DNA of 64,000 bases from Nematopogon swammerdamellus. Its lineage: Eukaryota > Arthropoda > Insecta > Lepidoptera > Adelidae. The position numbers were made by a program, and so were the translations under genes. The notes under the pieces are model-generated. The model made no database searches and was not told the DNA's origin. It saw only the letters and a list, made by a program, of their open reading frames with translations. The stretch is from contig OX336349.1 in assembly GCA_946902875.1 (NCBI GenBank), positions 13,849,891-13,913,890 of the forward strand, given 5' to 3'. Below are positions 10,706 to 21,299 of the stretch, piece by piece (position 1 is the first letter of the stretch; each line of letters begins with the position of its first letter).

Positions 10706-12040
10706 TTGAGTAGAAAAAGTTGAAAATATGTGTAAAGTATATAAGTACATATCTATATAATAAATAACATATTTTTGTGATAATTCAAGTATATTAGAAT
10801 ATGTATACTACCTTATTGTTTATACCCAATTATGTATATGCGTAAGGATGTATATTGGTTATACATATGTATGTAGTACATATGTCTATTTATGTTGTCT
10901 ATTTATATTTCATACCTTTCTTTAGTACTGCATTATCCGCCCCCACGCTCTTTAGCGAGCTTTTTACATTTTGGAAAAATAAAATATATTATTTTTATTT
11001 CATTTAATTGAATTTTATGGCTCTTATCTGCAGCTCTAAGGCATATTCGCTTCATTTTGGGGTCTTAGTTAAAACAATTAGTTATTCAATAATGAATAAA
11101 TTAATGTTAGCTTAACATAATGACTTCGGTGTAAGTTAAGAAATTAAAATATTTCCAAACTTGTTAAATCAATTCAAATTCATTCAAGAAGAGTTCCTTT
11201 AATGGTTTTTCCATTATTTGGCGCGCATTATTACATTTAGACAATATCTTAATCGCTATCGCATGTTACTTAAAACGTGCTTAAAACGCTCTTAAAATTT
11301 TTTTTTATTTTACCTCCATTTATTTATATCCGAAGATTTTCCGAAGATGTTCATAATAAAACATTCACACAATACAAGCATTCCCATAATAATCACATTT
11401 ACAAAACAATATAATGATTTGCAATATAATGCCATATGACATTAAACTCGCCTATTCTACCAAATTTTTATGAATTGGTGTTTTAATACAGAATACGTAC
11501 GTATGCGTAGACGGAAAGTCTATCAGAATTTCCTCCTCGTGCGAGAACACGCGGCACAATGGAGGAAAGAAATAAAGATTTACCGACGAAAACGCTGCCC
11601 TGGGGCCTTTATTAATAAGAAAGAAACTAATTATTATCAGATTATGGCCTCTAATAAGGGACGTTTCAGGATGTAGACACATTGGGATTGTGAACGTCGA
11701 ACATAATGGAAATGAATTGAATATAACGAACCAAACTAAGAAAATACAACAAAAATATATAGATATATGTGTTATACAGCGTTGGTGAGAATTTTAATTG
11801 TGTATTCACCTACTTAACTATACGGTTTATTTTTTAAGAGGATGTGGACCGAAGGCATACTAATAAGGAACAACAAGATCACTGCAACTGCTACCAAACC
11901 AATAGAAACGCTAGAACAACATACATAGATAAAGAGGAAACTCATACAATATTACTAAATCAGCATTCAACTGTGTATTATGTATTTTTTTTATTTTTCT
12001 CCTGCAGTAATTATTGATTAATGTTTAATTGTCTTTTTTA
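10706..12040. other. AT-rich stretch, no gene recognised
   Basis: Frames on both strands at 11,452-11,682 overlap one another and resemble nothing known to me. An AATAAAATA signal lies near 10,976. No repeat family was identified. Confidence 0.4.
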
Positions 12041-12041
12041 T

Positions 12042-12258
12042 TAACACGGAAACTGACACGGTTGGCTACATCACCCACTACATCTGAGATTTCAGCCCAT
12101 AACGCCTTGGTGAACTAGGCGCCATATCAGTGCTTCCCTTCGGTCGTGCCGGCTACACTGAACTGGACGGAAAACGGAAATTATTTGCATAGCCGTTTCG
12201 ACCGGACCTATCACTCAGTGCGGTGGTGCCAACCCGGGCGGGTTAAACCCTACCACCA
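12042..12258 (-). repeat. SINE A copy
   Basis: Read on the minus strand it runs from 'ggtggtagggtttaacccgc' to 'gtagccaaccgtgtcagttt'. It is diverged ('accgaccggtc' region altered) and has no clear A tail. Confidence 0.8.
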
Positions 12259-12408
12259 ATTGTGCATTATATTTTAAAGTATTTATTAATCCTAACTGCG
12301 AATTTTTAAATCTCTTGAGTATTTGTAAAACACTTAAGTAGGTACCTATGCGCATTAATATTTCTCAGCGAAACTGATATGATTATAGTGCAGAAGATCC
12401 GTTTTACA

Positions 12409-12758
12409 TAAGGTGTTTCGTTAGTCATGTCATTTCGGGAGGGTTACATACACACTCAAATAAACAAGTTACGCAAAAAACATTATATGTTTATAGTATT
12501 ACTTTTCGAGAAATTTAACAAAACATGTTTGCTACCTAAACATTAACCTGTGTGTAACAGTAGGTAATTTGCATTGTACGGGGTCAATGACCATACTATG
12601 TTCAAACTCAGAACAGCTGTTTGTTGTAAGTCAGTCACAAGGTCACTATGATTGGTTTTTACAGCTACTTCTTTGATTTGATTTTTTTGTTAGGAGAAAA
12701 AATGCTCCTATAAACATATGCTCCTATAAATATATGACATGACTAACGAAACACCTTA
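12409..12758. mobile_element. MITE with 23-bp terminal inverted repeats and TA duplication
   Basis: The left end 'aggtgtttcgttagtcatgt' (from 12,411) is matched by its reverse complement ending at 12,756. A TA dinucleotide flanks each end (12,409-12,410 and 12,757-12,758). At about 346 bp with no coding frame it fits a non-autonomous DNA transposon, and TA duplication points to the Tc1/mariner-like group by inference. A short internal repeat 'tgctcctataaa.atatg' lies next to the right end. Confidence 0.75.
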
Positions 12759-12760
12759 TA

Positions 12761-13369
12761 TAATGGTGAAGCTCGAAAAACTGAAATACATTATTTAATG
12801 ATACCTAGTCCCGAACTAAATAGCCTCTTTGCGGTGAACACGCTGGCGTCCGAGGCCACAGCTCGAAGCTCAATCTATCTTCAAGGTCACCGAATCGACG
12901 AAAGCATTTCCAATGCAAAACATTAATATACAAATGGAACTACATATCTCTAGCTCCGACGATGTTATTCAAGCACTCACTCGAAAGCTCACTCGTTCGC
13001 AAACAGTACGAAAACATAAACCAGGTTTGTGCACACTCGTACTTGGATGTCATAAAATTACAAATTAAAAAAACCACCGACCCTTAAAATTCAAAAATAA
13101 TTTCAGTTTACTTACTTAAAGGAGTCGGGGGACCACCGCTAGGTAAATAACCGCTCAGCTTAGAGGTTTTATATTATTTTATTTACTTAGCGGTGAGGAA
13201 ACGGAAATTATTAGACTTTTTAGGGGTTGGGGTTTTTTGAATTTGTCATTGAACTTTTACTTCAACCATTTAAAAAAAAAAAACCTCATCCAAATCGGTC
13301 CATCCGTGAGACGTAATTTTCGTACTACAGACAGACACACAACATAATACGATACACGTACATGAACAT
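12761..13369. other. No gene recognised
   Basis: Contains a lepidopteran-style dispersed block near 13,060-13,345 ('ccaccgaccc', 'aatcggtccatccgtgagac', 'acagacagacac') like those at 48,640 and 54,960. No coding signal is seen. Confidence 0.35.
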
Positions 13370-14050
13370 CGTTGGCTTAGTTCTAAGGTGAGACATCTTA
13401 AAAAAGTCATTCTTAGCAAATTTAGTTTAAAGATTTTTTTACAGTTTTTTACTTGGAAGTTGGTAGTATCATTAATTATCCCGTGGTAGTTATACACTAA
13501 ACTACTCACAAAAACAATACATTCAAACTGGTTGTAGTTAAAGGGGATTTATATAATTTTTTTATAAGTAAATGTCAACATAACCTACTTTAGAACTCAA
13601 CTTTTTTGCTTGCATTTCAAGATGTTTCAGAAAGAATTATCTGTCTTTTAACATATTTATCATTCATACATAATAAATATATTTATAAGTAAAGTAAGGT
13701 AGATAATGCCCAATATTATTTTTTAAAATATTATTCAGTATAATATAGTTATAATATAGTAGTATAATTAATTATAATATTTTACAATGTCTCAAAACGG
13801 AACTTAACTATTTGTAAAAAAGACATCTTAAGTTGTCTCCTTAAATGCCATTATTAAATATGATAATTTTTCATTTTACATGGGATATTTTAAAATGACC
13901 TCCTTTAGAAGAATAATTATTTTATTTTATTGCAAAATATCTCAATACAACATTCACCTAAATGGAGGAGCGCGAAAAAACTAACAAATCTGTATACTTA
14001 TTTCAAAAATAACTTTTTTAAAGATGTCTCACCTTAGAACTAAGCCAACG
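13370..14050. mobile_element. Non-autonomous DNA transposon with ~31-bp terminal inverted repeats
   Basis: The left end 'cgttggcttagttctaaggt' continues 'gagacatctta' and is mirrored at 14,012-14,050. The sequence ACAT sits directly outside both ends, a possible 4-bp target duplication. The 681-bp body is AT-rich and non-coding. The inner motif 'agacatctta' recurs inside the element near 13,821. Confidence 0.75.
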
Positions 14051-15393
14051 ACATAATATAAAACAAACTACTTATGAATACATACAGTTTTACTTAATAA
14101 AAGTATATTGTATATTATAAATACTCCACAGCTAAAATACATTAAATATATTTTATAAAAAAAACACCAATTATTACTTGGAGAGGTATTACGTAAACAA
14201 TGTAACAACAATGTATTACGCAAACAAACAGCACCAAGAAATGATATAGGTACCTACTCGTTCGTACAAACAAACGCGGACCAAATATAATTTGATTCCG
14301 GGAAATTGACACAGATACCCCTCGGGACGCATGCGGCTGAAGGTTGCCGCAAACTGTAACTCGATTCCAAGTTTAGTGCGGCGCGCAAGCGGCAAGCCTC
14401 GCATGAAATCTCCCGAGCGCTTGGCGTAAAATCCAACCTGTGCGTGTATGTAACAAAACTGCACCGACCTGTGTGACGCGCTGTGTGCCTGTATGCAGCG
14501 AAGGCGTGGGATGCAATTTATATTGATATCGTCCCAAAAAGGTCTGTCAATCAAGCAATATAATAAGTAGTTTGTTTAAAAAAATAAGTTCGGCTCGCTG
14601 TGCCAATCACGCGCGCCTTCACCACACGTATTTGTTGTTCGCAAACTGTGGCCTGTTCACACATGTTCAGGTTCACGCACGACAGACGATGTTTCGTCGA
14701 GCTAAACTTGGAATAGAGCCACTGAATACAATAATTTGTTAATAATTGCGCCCTGTGTTCACTCTCTCGAAACAGAATGTGTTTTTGATGAGACTTTCTG
14801 TATACACAGTAATTCTGACCGGCTGTTCTATAATGTTTTCGAAATTGTATGTAACTATAATTTACGTGTATATTGAGTAAAGTATTTCAGATATCTGTAT
14901 CTATAATGAAAGAGCAATATTACTCAGATGTCTAGACTTTATAGTCAGTTTTTGTTTTATTTCAACGCAAGCAGCCGGGACAGGGGTATCTAATTTCTAT
15001 TTAAGTACTAGTAGATGCATTGGTGAAATAATCCTTTGGAATCAAATTTAATCAGATCAGTCATGCGACGAATGTAAAATTCACAAAAACGTGTATTTTT
15101 GGGATAAATTCATCAAAACAAATTTATTCACCGCTTCGTAATGAAACGTCCGAAACAGTGGGAGGGCGATTTTATTAATTTTTTGTCATCTCAGTGAAAA
15201 TTTAATAATTGGTTTCGGAAGCGCCTGATCCGTTACATACTGGCTGTGCCAATGAAGATGATGTTAGGGAGAAAATTCTTGGACAAGAACGTTTTCCTGC
15301 TGGAATTAGATCTAATAGAAATATATAAGAATAGTCCCACTTCATCTCTCCCCGTGCATGTTGTAAAATACGACTAAGGGATAAAGACAATAT
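14051..15393. other. No gene recognised
   Basis: Frames of up to 112 codons on the minus strand at 14,216-14,554 show no family features. The region 14,330-14,500 is GC-richer than its surroundings but carries no recognisable exon. Confidence 0.35.
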
Positions 15394-15600
15394 TCCGTGC
15401 TAAAGGGCAATAGGGTAGCCACCTATTGCCTTGGCACGGTCCTTCCACATAATCATTCAGCAGGTGTTTCTTCGTGCCTCACTTGCTGCTTGATAGTTAT
15501 CTTGCCCGAATACTTGGCAAGACGTGGTGATCGATATTGTGCTGTAATTTACTAGAGTCCTTGCATCACAACACCGATTACTCTGCTTACTCTGTATGTA
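15394..15600 (+). repeat. Family D repeat
   Basis: Blocks 'ccgtgctaaagggcaatagg', 'ttggcacggtccttc', 'cagcaggtgtttcttcgtgc', 'acgtggtgatcgatattgtg' and 'caccgattactctgcttac' match 24,594-24,780 in the same order. The copy is about 200 bp, non-coding and of unknown class. Confidence 0.65.
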
Positions 15601-15879
15601 CTTATGTATGTATGAAGGGTCCGAGTACAAGTCACTCAGTTAATTTGCAATTTAAATCGAACTGAACCAGTAATGCAACGCTCTCCGAATCCTTTGTTTC
15701 CTTGTAACTAATCAGGAAAGTTACAACAACAATCGAGTTCTCACCGGGACCTCGTAGATCGGGGTTAGACAGAACCCGCGGGCTCTGAGGTTCGGAGTGG
15801 GCCGGGAGAAAAGTTTTCCAGCCCTTGATTTCAAGGATCGTCTGAATCAGTCGTGAGTGCTTGTGAGATTATGCTGATG
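15601..15879. other. No gene recognised
   Basis: Spacer between the family D repeat and the foldback element. GC-rich from 15,740 to 15,810 but without a long frame. Confidence 0.3.
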
Positions 15880-16115
15880 TACAGTGTTTTCATTTTACGA
15901 AGGCACGAGGGGTATGAATGAAGTAGGAAGTGGTGTGAGACTGCGCGGAGCTCAGTAGGGAACGACTCGGTTCGACGGAGCGATGGCGAAGACGTGTAGA
16001 ACGTGTGAACCGACCGGGCACCGAGTTCGTTCTCTACTGAGCTCCGCGTGGTCGCCTCTCGCACCACTTCCTACCTCGTACCCCGCGTGCCTGCGTAAAA
16101 TGAAAACACTCTACA
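15880..16115. mobile_element. Foldback element, ~100-bp imperfect arms
   Basis: The left arm starts 'tacagtgttttcattttacg' and the right arm ends with the near reverse complement 'cgtaaaatgaaaacactct'. Further matching blocks follow inward: 'aggcacg.ggggta', 'gtaggaagtggtg', and 'cggagctcagtag'. The arms differ by several substitutions and small indels, so they are older than the perfect hairpins elsewhere. No target duplication is clear. Confidence 0.75.
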
Positions 16116-16157
16116 AGTAGGTTATATTTGTTTACCTTATGTATGTAGTTAGCGATA

Positions 16158-16258
16158 AATGATCCTCCTATAGAACCCTGTCACACTCTTCGCTTGTACT
16201 GCTTTAGGATCATGCGCATCAAAATGCAAATATGACAGGGTTCTATAGGAGGATCATT
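16158..16258. mobile_element. Short hairpin element with 26-bp perfect arms
   Basis: The left arm 16,158-16,183 begins 'aatgatcctcctatagaacc' and the right arm 16,233-16,258 is its exact reverse complement, with a 49-nt loop. The size is like a very small MITE or a structured non-coding RNA. No coding frame is present. Confidence 0.75.
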
Positions 16259-16621
16259 AATCGAAGGCGGCCTCTACCTACTTACATACTTACACTTTAG
16301 AAATTAGGGAGATGTTTAGGTAGGGATGTTTAGATGTAGGGAGATGTTTTCATACACTCTTATGTGTATTTTTTATGTTATATTTTATGAAAACCACCAT
16401 GGGTGGCTGTACCGAGAGACCAGAGGTAGGTACCTACCTGAAACAACAAAATCTAACTCACCTCGCGAAACCTATATGTATTAACAAATGTATGGCTTAT
16501 ATTTTACTAGCATGTATTGTTAATAAGTATTCTTATTATTATTTTATCTTCAATTCTCACGCTCAACTATTTTGCTACTACCTACTTACATTCCACTATA
16601 TTATCGAATCTCAAACATCCA
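16259..16621. other. No gene recognised
   Basis: The frame at 16,375-16,629 overlaps a degraded 'catgggtggctgtaccgagag...cacctcgcgaaacc' block like the LINE 3' end at 32,752-32,850, so it is repeat-derived. Confidence 0.4.
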
Positions 16622-16742
16622 AAGGTTGACTGTAAGAAATCTCTGTAAGGGATAAGTCCGCCTTTGCACCTTATGGAAATTTTCTAATATATTTGTTATT
16701 GTTTAATGTTTACTGGAGAAATAAAGAATTTTCTATCTATCT
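16622..16742 (+). repeat. Non-LTR 3'-UTR-like fragment (family H)
   Basis: 'ggttgactgtaagaaat...ggataagtccgcctttgcacc' followed by 'gagaaataaagaattttcta' and a (TCTA)n tail. It matches 776-832 in the same orientation. The AATAAAG signal plus simple-repeat tail is typical of LINE 3' ends. Confidence 0.55.
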
Positions 16743-17942
16743 AATATTATTAAGAGGTAAAGTTTGTAAGTATGGATGTAGGAGGTAATCTCCGAAGACA
16801 CTCTTCCGATTTAAAAAATTATTTGACCAATATTTAGAATGGACCTTCAGGATGGACATAGGCTATGCGAGCGAAACCGCGGGCAAAAGCGAGTTACAAA
16901 ATGTAACGATTATTTGCCAGTTCGTTCGATTTTCAAGCTATTTGTTTTCACGACTTGAATCTTAAATTTTTCCGGATGGTTCTATATTCAATACGATCAC
17001 AATATTTCTTATCCGAATAACAGATGAGCGTATACGCTTCTTAGGCCGGATCTTGTACTATGAGCTTCCTAGAATACATTCTCCTCGCTGAGTGATTTAA
17101 TGTCTATTTTCCACCTAACTCCGCTGTTAGCGTTCGGAATTTACTTGTAACCAGCGCTTTCAGCGGATTAAGCGAAGTGTCAGGTTCACACCGCAAGGAG
17201 GTAAAGTGCCTTTCAATCTAATAGCTTCGAGTGTTTGTGTAATGCTGTGTGACGTGTGTAAGCGATGTACCTTTATACTCAACGATCACTTCATTCCTTT
17301 TGGTAGTGGTACGTAGCCTTGATATTGAGATACTTTGCGAACAATGTTCATTTGACTGTGAAATCCCGACGACTGGAAGATATCTATAATATATATAATT
17401 AAATTTTGGTATTTTTAGAGGTATTGTTTAGTAGTTGTTTTAATTTGTAGTTTCCTTTTAATTAAAAATGTTTTTACCAATAATATATTAGGGAATATTT
17501 TGTATAATACTTAAACATATATAATAGGATCACATATATTAACAAAATTAAAATGAAACTTATTTGATTTACGTAACAGCACCATTGGACTATAATATAG
17601 GTAGAAAGAAACGGAAAAACTAACAGTGTCACGCCCTGAAAATTAAACCTGATCTAAAAAAAATTAGCCGTACGGATAATTTATTGAATATTACAGGAAA
17701 ATTATAGCCTAAAATTCCTCCAAGAGAAAGTAAATTAAATAAAAAAATCTAAAAAAAAGTATATACCTAATATAATTTTTTGTAAGTCCCTTGTTGTCAC
17801 CATTGTGTTCTTCGCATGTTTTCTTTATCTTAATGTAAATATGGCGACACATTTCCTATTTCTATTTCACCTGATCGATGGTGAAATTGGCTGTGCCTAA
17901 GACTCCGGCCCCCGACCGTCAATACGATTACAATAATAAAAA
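16743..17942. other. No gene recognised
   Basis: This is AT-rich intergenic sequence. A block near 16,855-16,895 ('gcgagcgaaaccgcgggcaaaa') resembles the widespread lepidopteran repeat seen at 35,380-35,450. No coding signal is seen. Confidence 0.35.
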
Positions 17943-18290
17943 AATACTTATAGAATTGTCACGCAATTTAAAGGAATAGAAAAGTGATTGATGACACGAA
18001 CTGTCATATTTATTGTATGTACATTCCACACGTAGACGAAAAAAATAGTAATTGAAGATTACAAATTTTCTTTTTTTGATAGAAAGAGAAGAAACGTCTA
18101 TTCAGCAAAAAGAAAAAAAAACACACATAAATACTTATATAATTTGTCACGCAATTTAAACGAATATAAAAGTGATTGATGACACGAACTAACTGTCATA
18201 TTTATTGTATACACATTGCACATGGTACACAATTTGCATCACATTTTTCCCTTTTAGATAGAAAGAGAAGAAACGTCTATTCAGCAAAAA
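17943..18290 (+). repeat. Imperfect tandem duplication, ~185-bp unit
   Basis: Two adjacent units share 'aatacttata.aatt', 'tgtcacgcaatttaaa.gaat', 'aaaagtgattgatgacacga', 'ctgtcatatttattgta' and 'gatagaaagagaagaaacgt' followed by 'ctattcagcaaaaa'. Unit 1 is about 17,943-18,110 and unit 2 about 18,127-18,290. They differ by scattered substitutions and small indels. No coding role is visible. Confidence 0.75.
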
Positions 18291-18972
18291 ATATAAATTA
18301 TATAAATAATATAAATTATAATCATTCACAAAAATTACATTTTCTAGCTGAAAGGGAGCAGAGCAGACACATCACGAGCAAACATGAAGGTAATTGCGGC
18401 TGGTTTTAAGTCTAGCCCCTTAACTGTTTCTACGGCTTCGCTTCTAGGCAAAATATCCTATAATCGTTCTTAGATGTTCCATAAAACTTTAGTGAAACCC
18501 CATGTCAATTGATTGAGCAGTTCTTTAGTTATAAGCGAACATAAAATCGAATAGAGCGCGCGGCAGTATTTACAGCTTTTCCTCTTTATTTATTTAGGGT
18601 GTCTTTCGCTGCTGGCTAGACTAGTTGATGCCCTATCTAACCTTTTACATTCTTTGTCTGTGGATATATTTGTTTCGGAGTTTGTCTGCTGAGTTTAAGT
18701 GGTGAGTTAGTTGCGTAACAAAGGAACTTGTAGGTAATCAAGTTTATCCCTCGTACGGTGTGCGAGATGCTGTAACATATTGTGACGTCACATTACGTCT
18801 TGGGCAATAGAATTTGGGCCGAGCAAAGAAATAAATACCTAGAAAGACAACTTGTCGAGGACGTGAAAGACAACTTCACAAAGATGAAACAACCAAAATA
18901 TGTATATTCATGTGTAACGAATTTACAAATGAAACTACGTTATGATATGATAATTGAATAATATAATAATTA

Positions 18973-19145
18973 GTAAGGTTAGGGAGTATCCAACAAGGAT
19001 AGTGGACGTGCGCGAGGATGTTGGCGATGACCTCCTAGTCGATGATGAGTTGTTCTGGAGTAAGGTTAGGGAGTATCCGCAAGGATTGTGACCGTGCGCG
19101 TAGATGTTGGCGATGACCACTTTATTAATGATGAGTTGTTCCGGA
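18973..19145. repeat. Tandem duplication, 87-bp unit, two copies
   Basis: 'gtaaggttagggagtatcc' occurs at 18,973 and 19,060. It is followed in each by 'gatgttggcgatgacc' and 'gatgatgagttgttc' or 'aatgatgagttgttcc'. On the minus strand the better unit reads 'VVIANIYAHGHNPCGYSLTLL' in part, so this may be duplicated coding sequence. Confidence 0.7.
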
Positions 19146-19355
19146 TGGAAGAGCTGCCAACAGGTAGTACATGGAAGTGGTGCCGATGGTCATGTCGTAC
19201 GAAGAGCTGCCAGCAGGTGGTAGGAGGCAGTGGTGCTGAAGGTCATGTCGACTGGCATCAGTCCGACAGGCTGGAACCCGTACTTGAGGCAGTACAGCTC
19301 CGGGCATGCATTGCTGATCTGCAGGCCAGCTTACCCCACGTGAATAGTAATACAA
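19146..19355 (-). other. Protein-like segment with an internal 51-bp duplication
   Basis: One minus-strand frame reads '[20 protein letters not shown]' followed by '[15 protein letters not shown]', and a second frame carries the related '[15 protein letters not shown]' about 51 bp further on. A 'ctggcctgcag' just upstream on the minus strand (near 19,320) could serve as a splice acceptor. I do not recognise the protein. It may be an exon of a host gene, or a degraded fragment, since the two repeat units are not in one frame. Confidence 0.3.
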
Positions 19356-19449
19356 TTAAATATTTCTTGACAAATTATGTTCCAGCAATTTTCATTTTTC
19401 TAATCTCGACAGTAATGACTATGACAGGAGAAGTGTATGACATTCCTAA

Positions 19450-19620
19450 TGATTTTTACCCGACTGCGCGACGCAAAGGAGGGTAATGTGTTTATCAGCC
19501 TATGTATGTATGTATGTATGTTTGTTCCTTTGTGGCACGCTAGAGACCAAACGCGTGGGCCGATTTTGATGATTCTTACGGCAATCGCTTTGTCTTAATC
19601 TTGCGAGTGTCACTAAAGAC
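19450..19620 (+). repeat. Dispersed repeat with (TATG)n
   Basis: 'tttttacccgactgcgcgac', 'ggagggtaatgtg', a (TATG)4-5 microsatellite at 19,501-19,520, then 'ggccgattttgatgattctt'. The 'cccgactgcg' start is shared with both outer ends of the long hairpin at 22,292-22,735. I recall this as a common lepidopteran repeat type. Confidence 0.5.
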
Positions 19621-19879
19621 ATGACACTAATCAAAATTCAATATGGCGACAACTAGGTGCCATATTGTGAAAAAGAAAAAAATGAAAGTTGACTAACTAT
19701 GTTAAGTGGGGTATCGTTGAATAGGTATTTGAAAATCATCTTTAGGTTTCTCTTAGCATTTTTCATTTCGAATGACCATTTAGGATTTATAACGATTTAA
19801 AGTTTGTTAGCAACCATTCTCACTTAACTTATAATAGAGCTGTGATAAAAGTTCTTATTATTATACAGGGTGTTCGGCA

Positions 19880-20012
19880 CATCGACCGACACATTTTTAG
19901 GGTCCCGTCGCAAAATGCGAAAGAAGGGACCCTTAGGGATCGCTCTGGTGTCTGTCTGTCTGTATGTCTGTCTGTCGGTCACACGCAGATATCTCCGGAC
20001 CTACTGAACCGA
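19880..20012 (+). repeat. Dispersed repeat with (TGTC)n microsatellite
   Basis: 'agggtcccgtcgcaaaatgc', 'gggacccttagggatcgc', '(tgtc)n', 'atctccggacctactgaacc' and 'gatttagatgaaaatgacgc'. Structurally it parallels the 'ggttccgtac...tgtctgtctg' repeats at 34,660, 37,430, 49,155, 50,360 and 52,680. Confidence 0.6.
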
Positions 20013-20654
20013 TTTAGATGAAAATGACGCCAAATTATGTGTAATTTTTGCCGCTAGATATATTACAGATAATTTTATCCTGTGGAAAGTACAGGGTACC
20101 CCAAAATGTAAACCAAAAAAAAATTTTGTTTTTTTAAATAGGTAAATCAAATGTCATGTCATTCTATAGGTATTGGTAAGGTAAATTTAAAAAATATATA
20201 ACTTTGCTATAATCAATAAGTTTACTTTAACAAATATTTCGTTTAAAAGTTGACAAAAACTGCACTTTTGTCGCCGAACTTTGACCTATTAAGGGTTGTT
20301 TGAAAATTCTGAAAAACCGTATAGGTACTCTTATGTAGTTGTGCACAAAACTATTCATTTTTCTCAAAATGTCATATATTTGGAGATAAAGTTAAATGAC
20401 TGAACAGCCAAAATTTCAATTTTTTGCGTGACTTTTTGGTCACAGCTCAAGCCACCGATAACGTAACGTTGTGATTGATAGCTTAAAATCATCCTGAAAA
20501 GTAACGAAATGTAGCAAAGAAAACCGCATGTAAATCGATAAAGTTGTTCTCGAGTTATAGGAATATTTCATACATATTACGTACGAGTACGTTACAATGT
20601 GGGTCGCCCGTAGAAATTTCGCTTTATTTATTGTCAGCCTCGGTAGCTCAATGG

Positions 20655-20790
20655 TTTTTTTTTATGTAATCCGGTATGAGTGGCTGAGTCGGAGGTGCCA
20701 AAGCACATGCTCCGACCAACCAATATTACCTCCGAGAAGATAGGTGTCATACCGGAGACTCCCTGGATTGCGGTTAAACAGCTCCTTCGA
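20655..20790 (-). repeat. SINE B, 3' half, minus orientation
   Basis: The plus strand shows T9 then 'atgtaatccggtatgagtgg', 'aaagcacatgctccgacc', 'cctccgagaagataggtg' and 'ccggagactccctggattg'. On the left the T run directly abuts 'gtcagcctcggtagctcaat' (20,634-20,653), a tRNA-like SINE head in plus orientation. The insertion is therefore nested in an older SINE. Confidence 0.8.
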
Positions 20791-20807
20791 GTACTCCCCC
20801 AGGAATT

Positions 20808-21074
20808 GGTTTATAGTCTTTCTGAACGCAGCTCGGCCTTCGGCCTCGCCCTCAGTTACTTATTTCCTCGAGAAGGTTTATCGTCTTCCTGAACGCAGCT
20901 CGGCCTTCGGCCTCGCCCTTTGTTACTTACTTTCTTCGAGAAGGTTTATAGTCTTCCTGAACGCAGCTCGGCCTTCGGCCTCGCCCTCAGTTACTTACTT
21001 TCTTCGAGAACGTTTATCGTCTTCCTGAACGCAGCTCGACCTTCGGCCTCGCCATTTGGTACTTTCTTCGAGAA
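20808..21074 (+). repeat. Four-unit tandem array (~67 bp) inside a SINE
   Basis: Each unit reads 'ggtttatcgtcttcctgaac', 'gcagctcggccttcggcctc', 'gccct.agttacttac' and 'tttcttcgagaa'. Each carries the 11-bp palindrome ggccttcggcc, lost by one change in unit 4 (gaccttcggcc). The open frame through it is a by-product of the repeat. It sits between the tail and head parts of a SINE B copy. Confidence 0.85.
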
Positions 21075-21079
21075 GGTCC

Positions 21080-21198
21080 CTTCCAGCTAAATATGTACAT
21101 AAAGGGATGAAACTACAGTTTCAAGTGGAATCCGAACCACATCCAGCCGTACCATGGTCGTATGGCTACCCATCCAAAGTCTGACCGCACCCTGGTAG
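21080..21198 (-). repeat. 5S-like SINE head (probably of the same SINE B copy)
   Basis: On the minus strand it reads 'ggtgcggtcagactttggat' and 'gggtagccatacgacc', then 'gtggttcggattccacttga' and 'aactgtag'. The first part aligns with the 5S rRNA internal promoter (…CGGTTAGTACTTGGATGGGTGACCGCC… in the family), with several changes. The 'ttcggattccac' block is the same as in SINE A at 38,755-38,775. Confidence 0.6.
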
Positions 21199-21299
21199 AA
21201 AATATAATTAGATGAAAGAGAAGCAGTGCGGTTACGGGACCATAGGTTTTTTTAGGTAAGTAGGGTCATTTGCAACGTTTCGACCGGCACCTTTTGTCA

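Noticed and set aside
20680..21028. Open frames through the four-unit array
   Set aside because: They follow the tandem repeat and a SINE tail; the peptide repeats only reflect the DNA repeat.
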